Shown here: positions 38,501-50,500 of the stretch, in pieces | Numbering within the stretch: the stretch's first letter is position 1 | Layout: every line of letters begins with the position of its first letter | NCBI GenBank assembly: GCA_013397435.1 | Contig: VZRG01001626.1 | Location: 62,001 to 126,000 of the forward strand | Source of the DNA: Erythrocercus mccallii | Taxonomy: Eukaryota > Chordata > Aves > Passeriformes > Dicruridae | Reading direction: 5' to 3' | Length of the DNA: 64,000 bases | Notes under the pieces: model-generated | Told to the model about the DNA's origin: nothing | Databases searched by the model: none | What the model saw: only the letters and a program-made list of their open reading frames with translations | Translations under genes and position numbers: made by a program

Positions 38501-41500
38501 TTGCTATTTCATGGTTACTACTAAAGGTTGTATTTTTATCAGTTGCAGTTTAACCTAGAGTGTTTCAGGACATTTTACAGGTGGAAGTTTAATCAGAGAT
38601 CACTTTCATGTCAGGGAAACACATACATTGTTGAAGCAGACTGTGATTTCCAAGGAAGTTATTAAAAATGGCTGTGGCAACATTTGCATAATGTCAAGCA
38701 AGTATCATAAATCAATATAGGTCTGTTTCAGTCAGTTGTGTTGCCATGAAGTACACCTGCTGAGGAGCTGGCCTTCCCTTTCATTTCCGTTCATAACCCA
38801 GCTCAAAGGACAGAAAATGGCATTATTTCCATTTACTTGAACTGGATTTAGGGCAAGCCTTTGAATAGCTGCTGTGATCTACCAGAAAGGCCAAGACTGA
38901 CTAAATTTCAGTGCCTGCCCTCTGTGTATATCCTAAAACTCTAAAATGCTGGAAATGAGCAAATTTTGATTGTAAGATCCTTTAGAATCTTGGAGGAGGG
39001 CAACAATAAAATGAACGAATTTTAATTGTAGGGTCCTTTAAAATCTTGGAGGAGAGCAGCAGTAAAAATGTAAAGTGTACTCTTCCATGGCTCTTTCTAG
39101 GGGAAATGCCACCAATTACTAGATAGAGGCTGTTTTATAAAAGTTTCTTACATGCTCCCTTTTTTGATAAATCCTCAGAAGTTTTGATAGAATGGATATC
39201 TCTTGTGCCATGCAGTAAACAAGGGCATAGTACAGCACGGTTTCTGCTCCCAAGGGCTCTCAATCTGTAGTGATAGAGCAGGCAACAGTGATAGCAAGGA
39301 TAAAGAGGTAAAGGGCAGGTTGCACAACAAACATATGGCTCAAGGGAGACATTACTGGAGTCTTGATGGGACAAAAGGGCAGAGTCTACCCAGCGCTGAG
39401 GACAGGTGAAAGCTGCTTTGATGCTGCAGACAGTGGAGAGCCACGTGCAAGAGCTGTGTGGAGGCAGTGCTGTTCCCTCCCTCTGAGTAACATTAAGACA
39501 TAACCTGTTCACATAAAGCTGAGACACACGTTGGTTCTTTCCTTTAAGATTTCTCTGACTCTGAAGATGTCTACCTGTGCCTTTTCTCTGCTTTTCCAGA
39601 TGTTGTCACCCCAAATGGCTTGAACATTAAGAAATTTTCAGCAATGCATGAGTTTCAGAATTTGCATTCCATGTACAAGGCTAGGATCCAAGAGTTCATT
39701 CGAGGTCATTTCTATGGGTATGCTTTTACTTTTCAAAAATTAGCAACGCTTGTCCAACACTATTTAAAGTAAGAACCAAAGCAGGAGGACTAACAAGTAC
39801 TTCATAGAGGAGTAGAAATGTTGAAATGAGCTTATTCAAATATCTGTCTGGAATTTCTCCATCAAAAAAGCTAAGGGAATTTTAGACACCAGATCTGACT
39901 CTACTTAACAGATTGTGATGTCAGAAAGCAGATCCTGATCTGTTTGTTATTTACCCAAGATGTAGTTTGTCAGATTAAGATAGTCAATTTAAAGCACAGC
40001 AGACAAGCCTCACTTTCATTTTTCTCTTGCGATAGTAAGTTCCCCCAGAATAGAAAGCTGTTGGGTGTTTTGTTTGATTGTATCTTGAGAAATACTTTGT
40101 TCTTGCCTGTTTTCTTGCTTTCAGCCACCTTGACTTCGATCTTGACAAGACCTTGTTTTTCTTCATTGCTGGGAGATATGAGTTTTCCAACAAAGGAGCT
40201 GATATGTTTCTAGAAGCCTTATCAAGATTAAACTTTTTGCTGAGGGTAAGAAAGCTTACACAGCTGTTGAAAGCATAGAGCTTATGCTCAAAATGACCAT
40301 ACTGTGGAAGTCACCTGCAAGAATTCCCTTTCAATACTCTGGTTTATAGGAAAGTAGTAATATCCATTCACAGTTTTCATAGGGCTTTTTTGCTGAATCA
40401 TCAGAATACATGATGATTTCAGACAGTATAAAAATAATTTATTACATAGTTCAAGAAGTTAATCCATGGTTGCCTCCCTGGTTTTTAGAGAGAAGTAATA
40501 AAAACAGTATTCTAGAGTTTACTCTGATGGCTTACATATTATAATGGAAATAAAAGGAAGCTTTTAAAGCTGCATTTTAAAAGCATCCTTTTTAATTAAA
40601 TTGCTTAATTCATTAGGGCCCAATCATGATCTTTTAAATCTCTGAGTGCTGCTGCCCCATTGGATGGGAATGTTGCATTAAAATTCACAGAGTGACGGTG
40701 GCCTGGTGCAAAGCAATGGGAAGCCACTCGGTTCTCCATGGTTCTGTTTCCTCAGCTACAAAATGAGTGCAATGTTTCTAAATGCCTTTATGGAGTACTT
40801 CAGTGAAGATGAGAGCAAGGCCTTGTTCAAAACCACAGAGCAGAGCCCTTAATACCTACAATGAGGGCATTGAAAATGTCTCCAGATGTGTCCCAAAAGC
40901 TGGTGTATTGAAAATAAAACTCATTGAAAAATGCTAATTGGTTTTCAATCATCTGGCAAGGATCAATTAGCTGTTGTCCTAGACTCAGTCTTTTGTTCTC
41001 TTATCAGTTGAATGATACGAAAAATCTGGATAAAAATTATGATACTGCACTGCTAACAGGGATGAAAGAATCACTAATGTTCAACACCCTAAGTACACCT
41101 GTTCTACCACCACCTTCTATTAATATGCCATTTAGAACCTCTGGATTTTCTGGAAATTCTTAATCCCTTCATTCACACAGATTACCTCACAGAACTGAAG
41201 TATTTTTTCCACAACAGGAGTCAGTTGCTTGGCAGTGCTGTGTAACATCAGCTACCTGTTACTGGCTTTTATATGGCTGTTACCTGTGAATGCTGGTAAT
41301 GTGGAAGGTCTTGTGTAATAAGAGGGAAAGAATTGCCTGAGCAATTACTGTGTAAATCTCCCTTTGTAGCTAATGATCTATATCAGAGAATCATAAAATC
41401 TTTGAGGTTGGAAAAGACTTCCAAGATCATTGAGTCCAACCTTTGGCCAATCACCAGTTTGTCAATTAGACCATGGCACTAAGAGCCATGTCCTGTTGTT

Positions 41501-44500
41501 TATTGAACACTCCCAGGGAGCGTGATTCCACCACCTCGTTGGGCAGCCCCTCCCGCTCCCTGATCACCCTTTCTGTGAAGAAATTCTTCCTGGTGACATC
41601 CATGGCAAACAAGGCTGATGGAAATTAAAGGAAACTGAGGCTAGTTTTCCCGGGCTCAGTGTACTGTTGCTTCTCCCATACACTGAGCCTGGATTTATTG
41701 CCTTATTCTTCCAATGTGGATGCCAGCATCTGATTAGCTGTTCTAACAACACTTGCTCTGTAATTATTTCAAGAGGTAATTCCATTGGGAGTAGCAGACT
41801 ACCTGTACTAATTACAAATCTGGAAATGGTGGTACTTCCTAAACAAGTCCCAGTAGTGTGCCTGAACCTAAAAAGTACATACCATTTCATGGAGTTGTTT
41901 TATTTTATTAAGACATTTTCCTCTGCTGCTTGAAAACCTTAAAAAAATTTTGGAAATAAAATATGGATGTTGGGAGAGATTGTCAGTGCACACTGGGATC
42001 ATGGCATGATGGACGTGGAACCTGCTTTGAAGAGAGGGGAGGGAAGAAGGATAGATGAGGATAGATGACTCCCATAGGTTATTTTATGCTATACATTTCC
42101 CTCTATGTCAGTCTGAGAGAAGGCATGTTTATGTATCAAAAATTTGAAATGGAGGCGATTCAAAGTAATTTAATTTTTACAGCTCTGAACAGAGTTCACC
42201 CTTAGCTTTTCGTTAAACAGTTGCTGAGAGGAGTAAAACCTCATTCATGCAGCAATGAATGGACCTGGTATTTTGAATCTTGTTCATGCACTGGAGAAAC
42301 TAGAAAGTGAAACCATCTAGAAATAAAGGGTCAGAATTTACAGTAAGTGTTTTCTGCCTTTGAAGTTGCAGGATGGGAGAGATGAGCAAGAAGTTACTTG
42401 TGGCTTTTTTGCATGTCTGGCAGGTTCTTTGCCAGGGTTTCAGGTAGAAAATGGTTGCTCTCTCTCTCTCTCTCTCTCTGCCCATACACCTGCTGCTGTA
42501 GGAAATCCCTCATCTCATGACTAGGCATACTTCAGCTAGTAAACCAAACACTCACTCCTTTGAGGCAGCACAGTTTGTGCCAGGTGAGAAAGTGTGTATG
42601 GCTTTTATTTTTCTGCAGTTTTGGTACACATCCAAAGCCGTGTTCTCTAAACCATGAGACCGCAGGAAGATCTGATTGCCCAGATCGAAACTGGGTGACA
42701 TCTCTGTCTTGATCTCTGATTTGACAGAACTTCATTTGTAGCAAGAGCTACAAGATATGAGCCTTCCTGGAAAACCAAAGTGCATTTGGTGTTTCCTGTG
42801 ACTAATTCTTAAAGTTGGCTGTGATACCCTGTGTGAGATATTTTTTGGTTTTAATTCCTCTCCATTTCTTGTCATGTAGGTTCACAAGACTGATGTTACA
42901 GTTATTGTGTTCTTCATCATGCCAGCAAAGACCAACAATTTCAACGTGGAAACCTTGAAAGGACAAGCAGTCCGGAAGCAGCTCTGGTAATTGCCATTCC
43001 CACCCTGGCACAGTCTGATGTGGATTCATGCAAAAGTCTCAGCTGGAGAATAATGTTTCTCCTTTTTGCTAAAACTGAGGATTGTGGTTAACTAGAATGT
43101 ATTTCAGGGATGAAAGAGATGGGAAAGATAAATAAGGTCAAATATTTCTCCTTTTAGTTTTTTCTGTCCAAAGTTATTTTTAGTTAACTTGCCTTGCCAT
43201 TCCATTAGCAAGTAGTGCTTGTTTTGCAGCAACAAAGTCTATAGCTCCTACAAAATAGAGACTGCCTGCTCATTTTTCACAGTGAGCTTCTATGTGGAAA
43301 AAAGAAATCAACTACACATCCCCTTTTATTTAGAAATATGGAAATTGCATTGTGTGATCCAGCAGATCAGCAGTTGATAATAATTGTCTATAATTTTCTA
43401 TATGGACTACAACAAGCAGTGGCCATAACCAAGCAGTGAAACTTGGAGCTATAAAGGGAAAATTGTCACAGCCCTACTCATTTTGCAGCTCTCCAAACAA
43501 AAAAGCAAAGCAGGAGCAGGATTAACCTTCACTTCACTTTAACTGCTGTGTGATTCTGTATAGGAAAAGGCTGTTTGCAGCTGTTCTTCTCTTTGAAAAG
43601 CAGAACACCCTCTGCATCACTGTATGCAGCATTATCATGGTCATAATCTGAACTCCAGGATAAACCCACCTGCTAGCAGTATTCCATAATAATATCAAAT
43701 GATTTTCAGGATGCCACAGAAATTAAAAACAAGAAGAGGTTGGCACTTATAAAGAAATACAGGACTTACAAATTAATACGTGATGGCTGACTCGAGGTAT
43801 AAATCCTTCTTTTCCTCTGCTTCTGAAAAAGCAGTCTAACCTATCTGGGTTAAATTATAAATATTGTGCATGGCAATCTATGAAAGTGTAGTCATGTGGG
43901 AACTATCCTGCTGGGGTTTGGATCAGTGTGGCTTGACATTTGGCTACTTTACAGCTCACCCAAAATTAACTCATCCACTCTTGTGCCTGTGTGAGCTGGG
44001 AGGGAGCACCTGAAAACAGATATGTGGATTCCCAGCTTCCCAGGTAAAGTTTAGGACTTCACTTAACAAGTTGCATCTTAGCCTAAAGTATAACTAGAAA
44101 TCAGAAAGGCAGGAAAGGTTCTGTGAAGTGGAACTTTACTCACAGTAGATTTACTCCAATTTGGAGTGCACTTGCTGTTTTGACAAGAGAACTTTCTGCC
44201 ACGGGCAGAATAATCAAAATTACTCTTTGCATGCAGAGCAGTGGTTCACTGGAGTTCTTCCTTAGCTAAAATACATTTGTCTGACACAGGCCTCATTAAT
44301 AGCTTAAAACTTGGCCTGAACTTTTCAGGAAGTTCGGGGGGTTTTTTTTGAAAACTAATTAAGGCAGACTACCTTTTAGTCTAACACAGGTTTCCAAAAG
44401 TCTTTGAGTTGGGAAATAGGACAGAAAATGAAGGGGGAAGCTTGCTTTGAAAATCCCTATTTGTTTAATTCTTGTATCTTGCATTTCTCTTCTAGTTCAA

Positions 44501-47500
44501 GAGAAGTTGGAAATCTCTCTGTCCACTATTAATGATCATGTTACAATAGCTAGGGTCATATATATGCTCTTTTTTTCACAGCTGACATGTGGTCTACTGA
44601 TCAGAGAAGAGGGTTAGAAGGAATCCCTAGTAAAGCTTGCCTCTGGCTTTTCCAGTGCGCTCATCTGTAGGTGCAGGTCAAATCCTCAGCTCAGCTGGAA
44701 TCCATCAGCACAACTGCTGGCTGGAAAAAAAGAACTTTGAGAACCAGACCTCTGTCTGCCTCTGCATCCCTGTTCCCTCAGTATATCAGTTGAATTTCCA
44801 ACAGCAAGAATCTCTTTTATACTGTCTTTGTCCTGGATTCTCCTGTTTTATGCATATATTCATTTATCTTCCTAGGGACACTGCACAATCTGTGAAAGAA
44901 AAGTTTGGAAGGAAGCTCTACAATGCCTTGCTGAAGTGAGTGAATTTGTTGCTTTGCTCTGCCTTGCAGCGCCTCATGTTCAGGTGGCTTTACTTGTGCT
45001 GTTTCTCTGCTTCTGCTCCTTGTGTAAGGAATTTTGACATCCATAGGAGGGCAAGGTAGAAAGATATGGGACCATAAACAAGATACTTGTTTAACGGGCA
45101 AATCACAGAGAAAAAAAAATAAAAGTACCAGCAGCCTGTGGTGGAAAGAGTTGAAAGAGACACAGGAAATGTCTAAGTAACACAAAGGCTTATCCTCTGT
45201 CAAAACCAAGCTACTTCAGCTTAAAAAGGCACCAGAGACAAAGTAAAATCTGTTAGTGATTCAGTCATATCATTTCAGAAGACAGTTGGAAGTGAATGAC
45301 CCAAAGCACAGGTGAGATGACTGGAACTTCAGTAAAAACAAGCTGTGTCCAAGAAACAGAATAAACCAATTCTTTAGCTTTTTTTTTTGAAAGCTCATTG
45401 GCAGATCAGTGAGTATATGGGAGAACACAATATAGGGAATATAGAAGGACCATGAAAACAAAGGAAAGGTTCATGTTGATATCAGCAAACTTCAGATCAC
45501 ACCTTGTTGGCCATTTCTTCATTTTCTTTACCAAAAGGACAATTACCTATTTGGTAGAATTGTGTGTTTCTTTTGCAGAGGAGAAATCCCAGACTTGAAC
45601 AAGATTCTTGACCGAGATGACATAAGCATTATGAAAAGAGCCATCTTTACAACTCAGGTCAGAAAATATGTTATTTATATAAACATCTAATCGAAATATT
45701 GAATGTGATGATGTAAAAGGCTTGCGTGTGGCATATAGTGATATGTGTGCATTGGGAAGAAGTTTTCAGCAAATATACTTCTCATCAGTAACATTTAAAA
45801 TCAGCTCTGATTGTTTTTAATGAGAGTATGACCCAAATGAATCTTTTGGGGTGTCCATGGATATTCCTTCAGTCACATGCATGACTAATTCTTTTATTCT
45901 GAACTGAGTGTGAACATTGAGTTGTTCCTGAGCCTGGATTTTTCCAATTTTATTAAATATGTGAAATCAAACTCTAAGGAAAGACAATATTGACTAAAAA
46001 TCTTCAAAATTAAAAGGTGTGCCCTTCTAAAAGTTAGTACAAATTAATATATTTTGAGGTAAATTAAGCTTATCCACATCAATGACAAAGTCTGCCACTA
46101 TCTTCCTTAGGAGGTGGTAACAGGTCTGTTTGCCAGGAGTTTGTCTGATTTATGGATTGCCTTTTCTGTGTTCAGAGACACACTCTGCCTCCAGTGACCA
46201 CCCACAACATGATTGATGACAGCAATGACCCAATCCTCAACACCATCCGGCGCATTGGGCTGTTCAACAACCGCACAGACCGCGTGAAGGTGCCTTCTGC
46301 CCTTCTCATTTTGGATACAAAATGAGATTGCCTTGAACATTCTTGGTCTGCCTCATTAGCTTGGGGAGTGCAGTTAAATTCTTCAAAGGTGGCATTATAC
46401 TGCTAGAGTACTCATTCCCTCTTCCTCCCTTTCCAGGAATAACAACTTGTCACTGCATAGAGAGTCTCAGGTGCTTTTTAGCCAAGCTAATTTCAAGTTA
46501 AAAAACTGAGGTTAAGGAGTTGTTTTCATGAACTAATTTTCAAGAGAATACTCCTGAAATCAATAAAGCACCATGGGTCATTTGCACCCAGATAGAAAAC
46601 TCTGACATAGATTCACTTGCTTAAAACTGGAAGTCCAAGGTTTGAGCACAGACATTCCCTCATGTTTCTTCCTGCTGAAGCTGACTGTGCACCACATACA
46701 AGGCACTTCTCAACTAAGCAACTAAGTGGATGTGGGGCAGTAAGCCCAAGCCCTGCAGAGTCTTGCAGATAAATTAACTTTGGTCCTTAGAGTTGTCTTT
46801 CAGCAAGATTAATTGGCCTAGGCACAGGTTTCTGGTGACAGGGCTATAATGTGTCTGTTTTCAAAATTCCCTCCGTATTTGGGAAATCTGTTGAGTTCAG
46901 TGAACACTCCTTTATTTCAGGGAATGCTGTGAAGCTCAGAAGTATTGTGTCTGCATGAGGCCTCCTCCTAATGAGACATCCCAATAAAATCATAGAATGG
47001 TTTGTGTTGGGAGAGATCTTAGAGATCATCTCATTCCAACCTCTGCCATGGGCCAGGGCACCTTCCACTATCCCAGGGTGCTCCAAGCCCCATCCAGCCT
47101 GGCTTTGGACACTTCCAGAGATGGGGCAGCCACAGCTTCTCTGGACAACCTGTGCCAGGGCCTCACCAGCCTCACATGGGAGAATTTCTTCCTATATCCA
47201 ATTTAAACCTCCTCTCTGCCAGTGTGAAACCATTCCCCCTTGTCCTGTCACTCCAGGATACCCTTGTAAATCCTCTGTACCTTTGTACAACAGACCAAGT
47301 CTTGCTAAATGCCACAGCCTTAGGCCTAATTCTCAATGCATGTTGGCCCCCTTGATGAAGAAGGATAAAGCTAAATACCTCTCCATTAAAAAAAGGGTTC
47401 ATTATCAGTACTATTTCCAGGACAAGAATGCACACAGGCAGGATGCATTATAGTGTGAGAAGTGGGGTAGATAACAGATGGATGGTCAAAGGAGGTGTTG

Positions 47501-50500
47501 TCCAGACACTTAGAAAAAGACCAGGATGAATAAGTTGCCTAAGCTTATTGATAATTGAAATATATCAATGATGGGTTTTTTTCACCTCTAACATAAGTTT
47601 TGAATATCCAGGTGATCCTACATCCAGAGTTTCTTTCTTCAACAAGCCCCCTGCTGCCCTTGGACTATGAGGAGTTTGTTAGAGGCTGCCACCTTGGTGT
47701 ATTCCCATCTTACTATGAACCCTGGGGCTACACTCCAGGTAGGAATTCAGTACCCTTAACTAGTGTGGAAAGATGAACACCTATTCTGTTGATGCAGCGA
47801 GTTCCTTCTGGAGTGTTGAGAAAACTCCTTAGACTCTGTTTCCTCTGCCATGCAAAGGTCTTACTGCTGGCAAAACTGTGCCTGCACTGGACTCCTTCCC
47901 ATAGTAATGTGTAATCTTTTGATATTCTATGACTTTAGAAAAACAAATAATTTTTAAAACCTAATTCTTGGTTGAAGGATTTTAAAAGAAGGTGTGCAGG
48001 AATGTAAATATTAAAAAAGTAGGGCAAGAAATCTGATGCTGCCAGCTGACATAGTTCAGTGGATTTAATTCAAGATACCAAGTTTGACAGAATTATGTAA
48101 TACTATAGCTAAGTTATTTAACAAAAATACATGGAGTGGTAGTGAATCTTATTGAATCAACAGGAAATTTCTAAAAATGCAGAGAGCATATATATTCTGA
48201 CTTAAAATATTTTCTTTGTTAATACCCATTTATGTCTCTCAGAAACAAAGAGTGCTTTTTAAAAGTATATTTATGACTATTTTATAGACACCAGTATTAT
48301 TATCATATGAATGTAGATGTCTTTGCACTTTTGTGAGACTAGAGTTTGCGTGCTGGTTTAGGTTAGGCTTAGGCTCCTTGGCAAACACTCTTTAAGGAGG
48401 GTAAGCCGCTATCCTTACTCATGGCTGTCACAGCAAAAACTACAAAAAATGCATACATTTTCTGATTTTATAAAACTGGCTCCACATCTACTGTGAATGC
48501 AGTCCTGAGTTAATGGTGGGGTTTGTTGTTTTAGGGTGGGCTTTTTTTGTTTGTTTTGTTGGGGTTTTTTCCTTGCTATAGAGACCTGTTGGCAAACCAT
48601 CAAAATCCAAAGTTTGATATGTTCCTGCTCCTAAGCGATTCAGTTTTGTAAAGAGTTGTGAACAAGTAATGAACATAGGTGTACATTAGGCTCCAATTTA
48701 AAGTCCAAATATTCCTGACCATATATTGGGGTTCTCTCTCTCAAAACTGCGTTCCCAGTTTAGCTGCTCTGAAACTCAAATATATGCTTGCAAACACATG
48801 GTGAATTTTGTGTTTAAATTTTCTTTTTACATTTTTTCCCATAATCCACAACAAAACATTATTATAGTTTTCACTTGACATTTTCAGAGCAGCTCTAGTG
48901 TTATGGGACGTTCTGTCTGCCTGGTTTGGGTTTTTTTTCTCTGAGGTGAAACCGTTGCAGGTGTATTGCCCTGAAACCCTTTTTGCCTGTTTCTTTCTGC
49001 AGCTGAATGTACTGTGATGGGCATTCCCAGTGTAACCACAAACCTCTCTGGATTTGGCTGTTTCATGCAGGAACATGTTGCTGACCCAGCAGCTTATGGT
49101 AAAATCTCTAACAGCATATCAAAGTATCACCTCTGAGTTAGGAAAGCAAAAAGCACAGCAACCATGCTGTTACTCCTCAATTTTGTGTTTGTCTGGGACA
49201 AGGGAATTCATTAGGGGAATATATTCAGAGCTCTGAATATCTTGTTAAGTTGGACAAGTGATTTCAGCTTTCATATTTATCCAAACCTTTTCCAGGTTGT
49301 TGGGTTTTTTTTCTTGCTTTAACCTTTTGTCTACTGTATCCTTCCAAATTCGTCACTGCTCATATCAGTCTAGAGTCTCCCAACACTTTCCTTTAGTGCC
49401 TCTGGTTGCATTATGACACTCTGAGCCTTCCAAAGAAGCAGGGGAAGTCTGCTTCTCTTAATAGTCTGGGACTTTGAGACCAATGACATAACCCTCCCTA
49501 AACAAACATTAAATTACCATGTACACTTAAAAAAAAAAAAAAAGAAAAGAAAAGCTGTGGAAATACAAAGAATCTACTTCAAATAATGATCTGCTTGGGA
49601 AGGCCTACAAATGGTTCATGACTGGAGTGCCAATGCCTGGTATGTCAGGACAGTTCTGTCTCTTGAGTCATCCTCTGCCTCAGTAGATCCTCCTTTTAGG
49701 GCTGATTGTCCCTGTTTTCCATCTGGTGCAGTTGTCACTAAAGCTGCGGCCTCCCCGAGCTACAGAGCAAGTCACAGCCCTCCCTGTCCTTTCCTCCTGG
49801 CTTAGCCAGGGCTAACTGGATGCCCCATCTCTGGAAGTGTCCAAGGCCAGGCTGGATATAGCTCTGAGCAACCTGGGGTAGTGGAAGGTGTCTCTGCCCA
49901 TGGGAGGGAGTTTGAACTGGATGACCTTTAAGGTCCCTTCCAACCCAAACCATTCTATAATTCAGTGGTTCTGTGAATATTGGATATTCCCAAACTAGGT
50001 CCTCTTTCCAAGTACCTGGGCTTGTTTGCACAATCAGGCAGTGAAAGCCCCACACTGGTGCCACCTTTGCCTGACCTAGGGCAAGGGTTAGAGCCAGGTA
50101 CAATATATGGATACACCTGTCTGGGTGGACATGTCTTTGAGACCCTTCAGAAAGACTACAGAACACAGGTCACTTGTTCTTCTCTGCCAAAACATAGATG
50201 TGAGTTGACATAAATTACTGTGCTGGCCCCAGGCACTTCATTAAGGTAGTTTTGCATCATTCATGTCCATTAAGAGAGCTGCAAGCTCTGGTACCCTCTT
50301 CTTCCCAACATCCCGGTGTAAGGAAGGTGGAAAAATTAAGTATTAATCTCAACAATGTAGAGGCAAAGCTTACCTCTGCCCTCTCTCTGCCAAAATTGTC
50401 TGTTGAATGATGTATGTGAGTCAGCTGTCTCTATGGAAACATAGAGAATACTTTCTTGTATTTCTACAGAAAACACAGCCTCTCTCCTACAGCCTGATTC

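Larger units (their letters stand above)
35433..39599 (+). other. GYS2: GYS2 intron 5
   Basis: A 4.2-kb intron with two T-tracts just after the donor (35442-35470), a G/T low-complexity block (36025-36137) and a 55-bp tandem duplication (38953-39062). No CR1 was recognised. Confidence 0.75.
40246..42879 (+). other. GYS2: GYS2 intron 7
   Basis: A 2.6-kb intron holding an exon-like ORF with a strong acceptor (41008-41163), a minus CR1 (41385-41601), an AATAAA at 41955 and a (CT)n microsatellite. Confidence 0.75.

Noticed and set aside
46971..47453. 160-codon plus-strand ORF in GYS2 intron 11
   Set aside because: Most of it reads through an inverted CR1 tail and the typical P-L-P-W-A...T-F-H-Y/S-T-I-P peptides of such repeats; not a gene.
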